From positions 7,586,071-7,650,070 of the forward strand of contig NC_080731.1 in the NCBI RefSeq assembly GCF_019097595.1: a stretch of 64,000 bases of DNA, in the 5' to 3' direction. Of this stretch, positions 14,123 to 26,667 are shown piece by piece (within the stretch, counting starts at the first letter, position 1; each line of letters opens with the position of its first letter). The DNA comes from Hemibagrus wyckioides (lineage: Eukaryota > Chordata > Actinopteri > Siluriformes > Bagridae). The notes below the pieces were generated by a model. It had not been told where the DNA came from and searched no databases. It worked only from the letters and a program-made list of their open reading frames with translations. Both the position numbers and the translations under genes were made by a program.

Positions 14123-14178
<56 letters not shown>
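14122..14178. repeat. (GT)n(AT)n microsatellite
   Basis: A short GT run passing into about 26 AT units. Confidence 0.9.
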
Positions 14179-14180
<2 letters not shown>

Positions 14181-15080
14181 AGAAAAACAAACACAGTGTC
14201 CTGCCTTATCAAAGCTTTAAGAACCACCAGTGGATAAACTAGAGAAAACTAAAGAAAGAATGATCCCTACCAGATATTTTCCACAACAGAGAGAGGACAG
14301 GTGATGAAGACAAATAGTTACTCAGGCCACGTTGCAGTAAGTGGATCCAGCATATTTATGAAGACTGACACCAAAAGCCTGAGGGCTGAATTTGTAAGTG
14401 TCAGAGAAGACGTGGCATAATTCTCAAGCTAATGAGTCGACCCGATTGTTATTCATACATGCTAATTAATTGCGTTCAAGGCTCATCCTAAGCAAACAGC
14501 TCAGCCCTCATAACTTACTGTTTACTTGACCCTGTGCTTGGGTCGCGCCAGTGAACTTCTTGATGGTCCTGTGGATTATTTGGATTGTAATTAGGTTCAT
14601 TGTTACGAGGCTCTCAGATGATATAATAGACCAGACAACATCACAGAGACGAGCAACGGCCTGTAATTTGTCCTTTGTTACGTTTACGATGAAAGAACCT
14701 GATTTATTAAACAGGCATACTCATGTTTATCTGACAAAAGTATCTTCCACTGGAATTAATGAAAAGTGTTTGACGCACTTCAGTTCAATGTCAGTATATA
14801 ACTAACCATACAACTGAAAGCTGGCAACAAGTTATAGCGTTATCCGCGGTTTAAGCTCCTGTTATATATAACCTTTTGAATGACATGGTATTTGTGATTA
14901 AAGCTGTGTTACGTTGCACTTCATGACAAATCTAGCTTTGCATTTTTGTGACTTTCGGATTTTATTCTCATTTAATGGTTGGACTCATCTACACTTCACC
15001 AGAGTCGTCATGATTTTCTCCACATTTTATATATTAGTGAAGATATTATATGATAGTAGTAGCCATAAAAACTGCTCTGA
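14179..15080. other. Gene-free stretch
   Basis: Unique sequence. 14380-14560 has moderate complexity and homeodomain-like TAAT cores ('gctaattaattgcg' at 14461) but no further support. Confidence 0.4.
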
Positions 15081-15134
15081 CCTTCCTACCTTCCTTCCTT
15101 CCCTCCTTCCTTCCTTCCTTCCTTCCCTCCTTCA
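15081..15134 (+). repeat. (CCTT)n microsatellite
   Basis: CCTT units interrupted by CCCT variants. Confidence 0.9.
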
Positions 15135-15613
15135 AATTTATACATATAACTCACTTTCGTTGTTAATACAAGTAATTTTTTTAAATTACTGAATTTATGG
15201 AAGAATATATTTATAAATGTTTTCTAATTATGCATAGACATGCTATTCCTCTTCAAAATCAAGAAATAAAGTACCTTAAATATAAACAATAAATTTATTC
15301 CAAAATGTGCTTACGCATAAATATCTCTATACTCATAAATGAATGGGATGAATTTTTAAACATATCTACATATAGAAAATGCCTCAGTCTTTAAGAAAAC
15401 ACATTCCCCCCTTTCATGAACTCTTTTTGGATGGTTGATTTAGCTACATTTTGCAGTAGGATGCTAACTTGCTGTAATTTTCCGACTTCTCTCTCTCTCC
15501 ATCAGTTGATAAATGAGTTAATTTCACTTGTTACTAGTGACAATTTTTATTGACATTGAAATCCTGGTGTTTTGAGACTGACAATGCTATCAACTCAAAT
15601 AAGCTGAATTTGT

Positions 15614-15650
<37 letters not shown>

Positions 15651-15895
15651 GGTGACACACAGCCACGTGAAGACATCAGCAACAGCTGAAAGTGAGACAT
15701 AACAACTGGACAGAATCGGGCGAATGACAAATGTTTTAAACCTTTTATCTCGTCCTTATCTGTGTTAAGGCTTGAACGCTCATGTTGAACTGATCTTCAC
15801 AAGAATTCCGGTTAGATTTCATAAACAGTAGCATGATTAAAATCAATCATGATTAAAAAACATGGCAAATAATTTGAAAATAAACTACATTAGAT
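15135..15895. other. Gene-free stretch
   Basis: AT-rich sequence with a (GT)n run at 15616-15649. Nothing else is recognised. Confidence 0.5.
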
Positions 15896-15897
15896 TC

Positions 15898-15940
<43 letters not shown>
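15896..15940 (+). repeat. (CT)n microsatellite
   Basis: A CT run with one TTTC interruption. Confidence 0.9.
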
Positions 15941-15941
<1 letters not shown>

Positions 15942-17170
15942 TTGGCCAAAGACCACACCTGACATTCACGGAGAAAACTGAAGATTCTCCCCAAGTGTTT
16001 TTTTGGCTGGTGTAAAACTTGATAAAGAACAGACATCCTCTTCTCCAGGATAAAAAGGGGCCATTCTTCAACCCCGACACGTAGCTTCATGCTAGAAAAA
16101 CTTGAGGAGATCACTTTAAGGTGCTGAAATGACATGATGACAAATGCTTTGTTTAGACTAATAGTTAAGGCCGGGCATGTAAGAGGAGCCGAGTATGAAA
16201 ATCGAAGCACATAGGAGGTGAATTTACAAATGGACCTCTCACCCATGACAAGGTTTTAAGTTTAAAGTGATGTATACAAATGAGATTGTTCCCATAGAGA
16301 CCACCATAAATTAAACACCCTTGAGAAAGTGTGGAAAAGTGTGGACTAGTCTACTTTTCTTTCTTGCTTTCTTTCTTTTTCTTTTGTACACAGTGGCCAA
16401 GAAGTTCTCGAAGGAAACTTTTTACTTAATCATTTATTATTATGAGATGAAAAAATCGGCCAATTTTGTCCGGTAGCATTAGTTTAGAGTTAGATAAAAA
16501 AAAAACTTTAAAAAAAAAAAAAAAAAAAAAAGCAAAAGAATATTAGTAAAAAGAAATATAAACAGTGAAATGTTTAATCTATACTATGCAAGCTGTGCAA
16601 AAAAAAAATAAAAATAATTTTTTTTATAAATAAATTCATTTTTAGCCAGTACAATTTTTGTTTTATTTAAAAATATTTCGCTGAATAATTCACATTATTG
16701 TCCGAGGTAAAAATCCTGGCTGTCTTTTCCCTCTGAATTAAAGTGAACATCCTCCAGAGAATAATAATCCAAGGTTCAACAGCTTTCCCCATCTATATCT
16801 TTATTATGAGGATCATCAGAGCGTGACCGTGAGGAGCTGAATTCTTCTGTGCGTTTGGCTCGCCTCTTGACTCGGTAGCGGTGTCCTTGCCATTGTTACT
16901 ATAAATCAGACGATATAAAAGACCTCCTTTGCTGTAGGCACTAATGAGAAGAGCAGAAGCTAAGCATGTAGAGTATACATCCTAACTTCTTTCGTGTCCT
17001 CAAGATATCAGCGTGCAGGTATGAGGAAAAATGATATCACTGACAGCAGGATCAAGTCTACAGTGGAAAAAACGTCTCTTTTTATAATCACTTTAAATAC
17101 TTAGAAGTGCTGCTGTTTATAGCATTTGTGCTCAGTGTTGTGGATATCTCTCTGTCTCTCCTCTTACAGT
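15941..17170. other. Gene-free stretch
   Basis: Contains a poly(A) tract at 16512-16531. 16700-17040 is more complex unique sequence with no gene signal. Confidence 0.45.
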
Positions 17171-17182
17171 CTAACACACAAC

Positions 17183-17977
17183 TGTGTGTGTATGTGTATG
17201 TATATGTGTGTCTACACATGTGCGTGTGTGTGTGTTTGTGTGTGTGTGTATGTGTGCGTGTGTGTGTGTAAGTGTGTGTACATGTGTATGTATGTATATG
17301 TGCTTTTGTGTACACACGTGTTTATGAGTGTGTGTGTGTGTGTATGTGTACATGTGTATGCATGTGCACATGTGTTTGTCTGTGCACTTCTTTGTGTATG
17401 TAAATGTGTGTGTGTGTGTGTTTGTACGCGCATATGTGTATGTATGTATGTGTGTGCGTTTGCACATGTGTATGTGTGTATGTGTGTGTATGTGCTTGTG
17501 TGTGTGCATATGTACATGCATGTGTGTGTGTATATGTACACGCATGGTTGTGTGTGTGCGTAGGTGTGTGTGTGTATGTATACGCATGGGTGTGTGTGTG
17601 TGCGTGCACGCGTGTGTGTGTATGTAGATGCATGGGTGTGTGTGTATGTAGATGCATGGGTGTGTGTATATGTACACGCATGGTTGTGAAGTGTGCGTAG
17701 GTGTGTGTGTGTATGTATACGCATGTGTGTGTGTGTGTATGTAGATGCATGGGTGTGTATGCATGTATGTGTGAGTGTGTGTGTGTGTATGTATGTGTGT
17801 ATGTGCGTATATGTCTGTGTGTATGTGCGTCTGTGTGTGTGTGTGTGTGTATGTATGTGTGTATGTGCGTATATGTCTGTGTGTATGTGCGTCTGTGTGT
17901 GTGTGTGTATGTATGTGTGTATGTTCGTATATGTCTGTGTGTATGTGCGTCTGTGTGTGTGTGTGTGTGTGTGTGTT
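17183..17977 (+). repeat. Long compound (TG)n/(TATG)n tract, about 800 bp
   Basis: Alternating purine-pyrimidine sequence made of TG, TATG, TGCG and CATG steps with almost no interruption. Local higher-order copies are visible: 'gtatgtatgtgtgtatgtgc' followed by 'gtatatgtctgtgtgtatgt' recurs three times between 17780 and 17955, and 'gtatgtagatgcatgggtgt' recurs at 17619-17760. All eight or so overlapping ORFs (His/Thr-rich or Cys/Val-rich) are artefacts. Confidence 0.95.
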
Positions 17978-19890
17978 ACAAGCTCTAAGTGCATGGTTGA
18001 GCACCTTAACATACTCGAAGAAGAAGGCTAAGTGCTCAACTCTTCCACATGACCAAGTTGCCCCTCGATTGGCCGTTATATCTCCTAGTGGCGGGAAAGA
18101 AAGTGACTCGTCTGTTTCTTCCTTCCATCAAGAACATGGCTGTGTGTGTTGTGCAGGACCTTCACCCTCACCCCGGTACATGATGTAGAGCAGAGAGTAC
18201 TTTAAGAGGACCCATTTATTGCTCTCACAGATCAGACAGTTATTGCAACTATTACAGTAGAAACTTGAGGATGTCTGGTATAAAAAATATATTTCTAAAC
18301 AGAATTATCAAACAATAAGTAACAAATAGTTATGGTTAGATTAATGGAGCCATCTGTAAGCTGTTCATACAATCCAATGTCTCTTAAATGTGATTGCTTT
18401 GATTACAGGGCAGTTTCTACGTATAAAGATACTATGGAAATGAATACAGTGTTGTATATTCACAAAGGTTACGGGATTTGAGCATTTTTTTCTTCTTTAA
18501 AAATAAAGTTCCTGCCATGGAAACTTTTCTTTGTCCTTTCTGATGTCTTATTTTGGGTGAATTCATGGGATTATACACATAAATACACAACGTTCTGCTT
18601 ACTTCCACGTCCAAGTAACTATTTTTAACCAAATTTTACACAGAATTTTAGAAATATTAAATGGAACTGTATTTTCTGGAGCTCTGGATCACAGGAGAAA
18701 AAATAAATGAATAAAAAATTTAAGTTAATTTGGTGGTTAAAATAAAATAATAATAAAAAGCTATTTCTACATATAGTAGAAATAACACATAAAATGAGAT
18801 TATATAGAATATGAGAATATTTATTATTTAAATTATAAGAACTCTGTGGTGGATTTCTAAACTTATTTCTGATCACAAAATGAACCATGAATGATTTTTT
18901 GACTATGTTTTCACATTGGGATTCGGAGTGCTTGATATCAGGTTCCCGATTTCAACACCTTTCGTCATATAAAATATAAAAAATTGTAACAGTTTGTCTT
19001 TTAGTCATTTCTTGGGGAGCTATAGAACTTACAGATGTGTTATGATTAGCAGAGCAGACTATAACTGTAGTGAATCATTGTCGTCTTTTGTGAGACTGTT
19101 GGTCAGTTGTGTGGTCACTCCATTTGCTTTTGCTAAACAGACACGTAAAACAAATTTAAAAAAGGACCTGCTAAAAATGGTTGCAAATATTCTAAGTAAC
19201 ACACAAAAGGAGTACCGGGCTACTCATAAAGCGGTGTATAATGACCTCTGATCTGTGCACAGGTCATTTTTTCTTTTAATCTCCAACTGAAGGTAACACT
19301 TAACTGGTGTGAGGCAAATAAAATCATGCTTTAAAATGGCTAGGACAAAAAAACAGGCATACCTCACTATTGGTGCGCAAGAAAAAATGTTTCCCTTAAT
19401 TCAAAATCCATTAGCAACCCTGTGGCCCACTACATAATGAATCTGCACATTCACTTTTTTTTGCCAGGATCGGATGAAAACACCACTTCAGATCTCTCGG
19501 CACTGGAGTAGCCATTTCAAGCCTTCGTGAAAAGCAGAGCTCTGCGCATTTGAAATTATTCTTTAATTAAGAGATATTATATTCACCTCACATTCAGATA
19601 TTTCCATGAGTGCCATTGTGGATGGGCTTTGGGCCACACGCTATGAGATGGCTACGTTTGGATGAGTGCACTGCAAACACGGATAATGGAGACGGGAAAG
19701 TAGGCGTCGTTGGCAGGCTTCTTCGAGCCAGGAAGCTTTTTTTTTTTTTTTTTTTTGTCTTGAAAGACGGACGATGGATTCACCTGCGAAGAACATGCTG
19801 GAGATGTTTCTAAAAACAGGTTGTTTATTGCAAAATCAAATGATTTCAGGAAAAAAATATTCTAAGCAAAACAAATGATGCATATCGGTC
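17978..19890. other. Gene-free stretch
   Basis: Unique AT-rich DNA with a T run at 19738-19756. Nothing coding is recognised. Confidence 0.5.
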
Positions 19891-19892
19891 AT

Positions 19893-19976
19893 TCATTCGT
19901 TTTCGGTAAGTGCTTTATCCTGCTCTGGGTGGAGTTTGGTGGATCCAGAGGCTTTCTCATTGGGAGTCAGGTGGGA

Positions 19977-20007
<31 letters not shown>

Positions 20008-20190
20008 ACAACAACAACAACACACACACACTCATTCTCATCTATATAGAAATTTAGAGCCGTCAATCCACATCCTGCCATGTTTTTAGAAGGTAGGAGG
20101 AAACCAGAGCACCTGAAGGAACCTGAACACAAGGATTAAACCTGAGTTTAGAATCAAACCAGAAACCACGGAGCTATGAGGCAGTAAAGC
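19893..20190 (-). repeat. Diverged SINE-type repeat, reverse orientation, with (AC)n
   Basis: Tail-like 'aagtgctttatcctgctctg' and 'gggagtcaggtgggaataca' are followed by an AC/ACA tract (19979-20030). Then come 'catcctgccatgtttttaga', 'aggtaggaggaaaccagagc' and a degenerate head 'cacggagctatgaggcagta'. The order is as in the element at 8925. Confidence 0.55.
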
Positions 20191-20564
20191 TACTCACCCA
20201 TAATAGCCACACTGGTGTATAGTGACAATGTGCACTCTTAAGAGAAACTAGGAGCCTTTACCTATCTTAAAGAGTTCTACTTGATTGGAAAAACATGCTG
20301 TTGTATAGTTCTAACCTCGAGGGTTCCTGCAGAGAGATGAAGCAATGAACACATCCGGTTCTAGAGTTAACATGTTTTTAACGTGTGATACGTTATCCTG
20401 CCACAACGTGGATTATTGTCATACGACAGTAAAGTGTGTATTTCTGCTTAAAACACAGCGACGTGTGAACGATTACAGCTTGAGTGATAAAAAATAACAC
20501 CACACGCTTTTTAACTGTTTATTATTACGTGTAAAGTTATGGAACGTCCATGAGACTATGAGTT

Positions 20565-20775
20565 TCCGTTCACTTTATTGCTTACGTTACGGTAGCTACA
20601 ACCAATCACTCTCTCACCAGCCATTAATTAGACAAACAAACAAACAAACAAACAAAAATGCAGCTTGTGATGATACAGAGAAACCAGGATGTACGTAGGA
20701 GTCTCCTATGACCATTTTAAAGCACTAACACCGGAGACTCCTTCCATGAATGTTACACAAACATCTCATGACTGA
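20565..20775 (+). mobile_element. MITE-like element (partial), same family as 47395
   Basis: 'cttacgttacggtagctaca' and 'gatgatacagagaaaccagg', then 'cggagactccttccatgaat' and 'gttacacaaacatctcatga', line up in the same order with 47415-47645. A (CAAA)n run at 20633-20656 interrupts it. Confidence 0.5.
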
Positions 20776-22310
20776 TATAATACAGTTTTCTAAGCTTTAA
20801 ACAGATTTAAAGAATTTACGTTCAGATTACATGGAGTGTTCATCGTATCCAATCTGCACTGTGATATAAACTGTACTATAATACCAAAACTCAAATGCTA
20901 CATGTAGACATGTTAAACACAGGATTTCAATAATGTAAGAAACTCCATTAGCAGAGAATCGAATGTAAAGACACACAAGTCCCTTCACTTCTGCATGTAA
21001 GTGATGTACCGTTTCGATGACTCCCCCAAGACTCGAATAGAACAAGTGTCTCTTTGCCACAGCGGCACCTGGAGACTCCGTGTCCAATGTTCGTGACATG
21101 CTCTTGCCCATGGCTTCCTTCCAGTCGTGCTTCTTCAGGGATCTCTCTGTGCAGAACAGAAACTGGAACAAGCGTCTCCTTAGCTTCAACCTGCTCTGCT
21201 CTGAAACTTTAATGGCGACACGAGGAGCAATGCCGTGCCAGATGTGAACAGGGAATACCTGCTACATTAATCCTGAGTCCTGTGTGTGTTGTACGGAACA
21301 CAGAAAGGACATTTAAAGCAGAGCGAGCGTCGAACACAAGGCAGCACGCTAGCTAATAAGCAGACGACCTAATTTCTTTTTGGATTGCCACTTGACAAAT
21401 TTTTTTTGCTTGTCTGCTTTCACTCCCCTGTTAATAACAGAGATGGACAGCTGAGTGCATATACTTAATTATTTAGGGCTTTGCTATAAAAGACAACTGG
21501 AATATGTGACTGCGGCCTTTACAAGCAACATCTCTGTAGCACACTGATAGTAACAAAAAGAAATAATTGCATTTCAATATAAATTAATATTTATAAAATG
21601 CATGATATCCCGCAGCACACTTTGAATATATTTAACACCTTACTTTATTAAATTAAGTATATTGCAGCTTTTGCTTAAGTCTCTTAAGGTAACACTTTTA
21701 GCTGGTGTCGATTTAACATTTTCGTAATAAAGTTTTCTGTTCAAACAAACAAACAAACAAACACTATATGATTAACTTGTACTCTAGCTAGATATCTAGC
21801 TAATATTACAACAATTCAATCAGTACAAGCAAGTCAATGTTTTCGTAAAAATCTCAATCTTTGTATTTATCTTCCCAATTAAACCTTCAGCTATGACATT
21901 GTCTGTTCATGCCCTAAACAAAAACAACAACAACAAAATAATTCACCCTAAACCGCATCATCCAGAGCCTAGCTGGAATGTCTGGCTCTAAATAATCCCA
22001 GATTTTAATATATCAAGCAAAACTAAGGCAATTGCCACTATTCAAATGTTTTTAAGCTCCACAAAGATCCTTTATCTGCTGTAGTCACCAGTAACAGCTG
22101 GAACAACTGTAATCTTTGGTGCATTGTGGTTTTATCCACGATATTTGGGGGAGAAAAAAGAAATTATTTGCACTAACATGACTTTTGAGATGGTCAGAAA
22201 TCTTATCGGTTGGGTAAATAGTCTGTGAAAGCCTCGACTATCTGCCTCTACCATCACACTGACACTGAACACTCCTCAAATATTTCCACATTAATATCAT
22301 AACTCAAAAA
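20776..22310. other. Gene-free stretch with one coding-like patch
   Basis: The minus strand at about 20960-21265 is open and more GC-rich than its surroundings, but I recognise no protein family (see findings). A (CAAA)n run is at 21743-21762. The remainder is AT-rich unique DNA. Confidence 0.35.
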
Positions 22311-22319
22311 AAGCATTAA

Positions 22320-22337
22320 TTTTTTTTTTTTTTTTTT
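22320..22337 (+). repeat. poly(T) tract
   Basis: A T homopolymer. Confidence 0.85.
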
Positions 22338-23755
22338 AAAATGCACATTATCAGGCTTTCAGGAAGGGTGCTGCCTCGTTTTACTGCCGTAGTGTGCTGT
22401 CTCTCTTTCAGGTCCTCTGCCAAGAGAATGAGCGCTTCTGCTGCCAAGTGCTTTATTGTATTGCCTCTTGCCATTGTGAATTGTGCTAGGAAAATAGCCC
22501 AGTAAAAGCCAAGACCTTTGATGTGTTGTGCTAATTTGATTAACATATTGCACTGTTCTGCTTGCATGCACTTTGCCATATCCATCTCATAAAAGCAAAC
22601 ACAATACGTACCTTCACACAAGAGGGGATGGAAAAAAAATCCCTCTAGAAAGAATACTGATGTGTGCTTTTAAGCTGGTAATGTCTCTCATATTCTTTGC
22701 TTCATGTATCGAGAAATCTGATTTGAAAAATGAAAAAATTTTTCTATGTGCTAATGTTTAAAAATCTTAATATAATAATTCTGGCGCGTAAAAGTAAACT
22801 ATGTGACATACTGGTGATTTTCCCTTTAGCTTTTGCTAAATCTTATAGTAAAAATAGTCCAAAATGTTACTTTTATTCCATATTTTTAGACCTCTGATTA
22901 TTACCATTTGTAATGACGCAAGCAATATACAATGTACATTTACAATCTGGACCATTTATGCTAGCATATAATTCAAACAGCCTTGTAAACAGTGTGCCCA
23001 GATCATTTATTTACATCTTTGCGATATTTATTTAATTCATTATAATTCATAATATAAATATATATTCTCGCCCTCTCAGACGTTCCTCTACTAAACAGCA
23101 GAACAGCTGATGTGTGCATGTGATGCCTAAAAGTCAGAGAGGAAGAGGTCAGGGTCAGAGCGCTGCATGGATGTTACCCAATCAATTTTTAAGCACATCG
23201 CTCCAGTTGTTCTGTCAGCAACGATTTCAAGCAAACCACAACAACTGTCACCTTTTCTCAGCACAACATCTCTGACCCCAATAACTTTGCCGTATCTCAG
23301 AAAAGTCAAGAAACGTACCTCCACACGGGAGCGAGAGCTGATAGAGCGCTCTACACATGCAGGAGGTTATAAGATCATTCATCTGAAACGTAATAATGCT
23401 TTTTAAAAACAACTGGAATAGGAATACACCTGGTTTTCTACTACACAACCTTGTTATTTGATAATACAAAAATAAAAACTACACACACTATACAAATACG
23501 CTGATAATGAAATATGAGACAAGAACAAATTATTTCCCTTCAGCAGTAAAATAAAAATATTTTTTAATATACATGCATATTAGATATGAGAGATATCAGA
23601 TTATATTATTATTATTATTTATTAGTATTATTGGTCTGTATATTTTCAAACAGTGACTCCCTTCATGCTGATCTTCATCTAACTGCTTAAATTTCAGAAT
23701 CTGTAGCAAATTTGTGCCAAAAAACAAAGCAAAAAACATTACAAATGTCTTAGTT
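22338..23755. other. Gene-free stretch
   Basis: Unique AT-rich sequence. Short ORFs on both strands (22316-22761, 23127-23469) show no family features. Confidence 0.45.
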
Positions 23756-23756
23756 T

Positions 23757-23757
23757 A

Positions 23758-23820
<63 letters not shown>
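23757..23820 (+). repeat. (AAT)n microsatellite
   Basis: About 20 uninterrupted AAT units. Confidence 0.95.
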
Positions 23821-23821
<1 letters not shown>

Positions 23822-24177
23822 GTAAAGAAATCTACTTTAAATAACAAAAATATTTTTAATGTCCACCTTAATTACAGGGAAGATTCATCTAAATGCATTA
23901 TGTGTTATTTGGTTTGAGGAAGGATCTGTGTAGAAATTTCTATTGAGAGTTTTTTATTAGTATAAGGCGTCGAAAAAACAAACAAAACAAACAAACAAAC
24001 AAAAAACACACCTTCTACTATCCATTTATTTTACATGTTTATTTTTACGCTATTTTAAGACAGTTACAGTTCTAATCATTCAAATTATTTTAATTAATTT
24101 TTTAACTAATTTTGCATAATTATTTAATTGTTATGTGTTCATGATTTGAACACTACTAAAAGCACTGTAAATGCCTC

Positions 24178-24178
24178 A

Positions 24179-24220
<42 letters not shown>

Positions 24221-24246
24221 TATTGTTGTTATTATTATTATTGTTG

Positions 24247-24293
<47 letters not shown>

Positions 24294-24562
24294 GTTGTTA
24301 TTATTATTATTATTATTATTATTGTTGTTGTTGTTATTATTATTATTATTATTATTATTGTTGTTGTTGTTGTTATTATTATTATTATTATTGTTGTTGT
24401 TGTTGTTATTATTATTATTGTTGTTGTTGTTGTTATTATTATTGTTGTTGTTGTTGTTATTATTATTATTATTATTATTGTTGTTGTTGTTGTTGTTGTT
24501 ATTATTATTGTTGTTGTTGTTGTTGTTATTATTATTATTATTATTGTTATTATTATTATTCA
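24178..24562 (+). repeat. Block-structured (TTA)n/(TTG)n array, 380 bp
   Basis: Every triplet is TTA or TTG apart from rare exceptions. The two occur in alternating blocks (runs of up to about 16 TTA, then two to eight TTG). In register the array reads as poly-Leu, poly-Ile/Val or poly-Tyr/Cys, and poly-Asn on the other strand. None of these is a gene. Confidence 0.95.
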
Positions 24563-24579
24563 TTATTTGGGTTTCATGA

Positions 24580-25195
24580 AATGAATCTATAACTATAATA
24601 AAACTAATAGGAAAGAGTTTCAGAATGTAAGGGGTTAAAATTCAGCCTCAGTGACTTTATTGTGGAGCTGGAAAAAAGCCAACAGGCGTGACTACGCTAA
24701 GCAGCCCAACATCATGTGTCCAGAATCCTCAATTCAGATATTTATTCAGCCAGTATTACAGAATTATATCTCTCTGCACAGACATGACTGGTACAGTACA
24801 TAAATATTACTTCTCTCTGCTACAGTGCAGGGAATTAAAAGGCGTGACAGCGATCCAGCCTGCTCTAACAGCGTAAATCCTTCTTGTATTAGAATTAGAG
24901 ATCTATGCGAGTAGTCTGTGCTAGGATTTCCCATGATGCACTGGTTCAGTTGGTATTGTAACAGGATGTGACATGCAGTCTGTTATAATCATAGTTTGAG
25001 CTGCTGAAGCTGGTGGGGAGATGGGGAGAGGACACACTCGCTGTCACTCACTTCCTGACCATGATGGTGTGTGAACCCCATCCCCTGGAAGAAAAAACAA
25101 ACACACACACACACACACACACATTATGACTGGAAGGTCTGTGCAATAGTGTGAGAGGAATAGTTGAACGAGGGAGTGATTACTTAATAATCAAT
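24580..25195. other. Gene-free stretch
   Basis: Moderately complex sequence with an (AC)n run at 25100-25121. No gene is seen. Confidence 0.45.
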
Positions 25196-25216
25196 TCAGA
25201 TAAAATCAGCAGTACC

Positions 25217-25217
<1 letters not shown>

Positions 25218-25253
<36 letters not shown>

Positions 25254-25369
25254 AAGAAAGAGAGAGGTAAATGGAGAGAGAAAGAGAGATAAGGAGAGAA
25301 CAAGAGAGAGGGTAGGAAAGATGGGAGGAAGAGAAAGAGGGTGAGAGAGAAATAGAGATGGACAGAACA

Positions 25370-25407
<38 letters not shown>

Positions 25408-25466
25408 GTTAGATCTGAGAAAGAGAGAAAGGGAGAGAGAGAAAGAGAGAGGGACAGGATAAAGAC

Positions 25467-25508
<42 letters not shown>

Positions 25509-25523
25509 GGACAGGATAAAGAC

Positions 25524-25566
<43 letters not shown>
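25218..25566 (+). repeat. Purine (GA)n-rich tract with internal duplication
   Basis: About 350 bp of almost pure A/G. A segment of about 62 bp containing 'gagggacaggataaagacag' occurs twice in tandem (25449 and 25507). Confidence 0.9.
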
Positions 25567-25567
<1 letters not shown>

Positions 25568-25639
25568 CAGTCAGTCTCTTGTGACCTAAATGAAAGCCAT
25601 GAGAGAATACCCAGCACAGCTACTCTGGGCTAAATGCAC

Positions 25640-25960
25640 TCTCATATTAATATTTTAAAACGCCATAATGCAGCTGTAAACCCTCAGAGGACAGATACGT
25701 CAATTTGCAAGAGCCTCTGCTTCAGGAAATAGAAACAGCGATAATTTGCCATTAGGAGGAATATTTTGTGGACGGCTTCTCTGGAAGACATAAAGCAAGT
25801 CCCCCTTGCTCACTTGAGCAGCAAATCCACACTCGTGGAGTGAATGGAAACATCGCCCGAGAGCTTTAATGTCCCCAGGTTATTAGTACAAAGAGCTTTG
25901 TTGTGGTATTAAATCTGCAGTATGTTGCAGTGATCAATCAACATGAAAGTGGCTTTCCAC
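25640..25960. promoter_or_regulatory. Candidate conserved non-coding element
   Basis: Complex, repeat-free sequence flanked by low-complexity DNA, with homeodomain-type cores and features such as 'aatttgccattaggagga' and 'gtcccccttgctcacttgag'. The call is by appearance only, from position in a desert known to hold isl1 enhancers. Confidence 0.25.
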
Positions 25961-26600
25961 TTGGATAGAGTCATTGTAAATAAATCAATTAGACGGTAAG
26001 GGTCGAGGGTTTTTTTTTATTTATTTTTTATAAGAATTATTATAGTTCAGAGGCTGCTAGAGGTTTTAGACACTGGACATTGAAACAGCTTTGTTTGTTT
26101 TTAAAGGTTGTGGCTTTTTTTTTTTTTTTTTTCCGAGGACAAGACAGAAGAGTTTCTCAGTTCATTTCTACAGAAATCAACTGTAATAATTAATGAATTA
26201 ATAAAGAAGTGATTATACTGGTGTAATGATGTACACTGATAATGACTTATACAAGCAATGCACAAATAAATAAATAAATAAACAAACAAGCAAACAAATA
26301 AATAGATAAATAAATAAATAAATAAATAAATAAAGAAATAAAGAAATAAAGAAATAAAGAAATAAAGAAATAAATATACATAATTAAATAATAATTTAAA
26401 AAATAATAATAATTTATGTGTACAAATAAATAATTTTTAAAATATGTGAAAATCCTATATACTATAAATATGAATGAATTAAATTAAGGAAATAAAAAAA
26501 CAAAATAAACTAGAAAAATAAAGTTGCATGTTTTCATGTCATTTTATTTTATTTTTTTAATATTTGAAATAAAACATAAATTTGCTGTTTCAAATTATGT
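25961..26600. repeat. AT-rich low complexity with (AAAT)n/(AAAG)n
   Basis: (AAAT)n and (AAAT AAAG)n tetranucleotide runs at 26264-26375, and a T tract at 26115-26131. No gene. Confidence 0.8.
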
Positions 26601-26614
26601 TCTAGATTAATTTG

Positions 26615-26615
<1 letters not shown>

Positions 26616-26662
<47 letters not shown>
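26616..26662 (+). repeat. (CA)n(TA)n microsatellite
   Basis: A CA run passing directly into a TA run. Confidence 0.9.

Positions 26663-26667
<5 letters not shown>

Noticed and set aside
17126..18188. Multiple Cys/Val- or His/Thr-rich ORFs over 100 codons
   Set aside because: Translations of a TG/CA tract on both strands.
24128..24592. Poly-Leu, poly-Tyr/Cys, poly-Ile/Val and poly-Asn ORFs
   Set aside because: All are readings of the TTA/TTG triplet array.
25180..25617. 145-codon Ser/Leu ORF on the minus strand
   Set aside because: Reading of the GA-rich tract.
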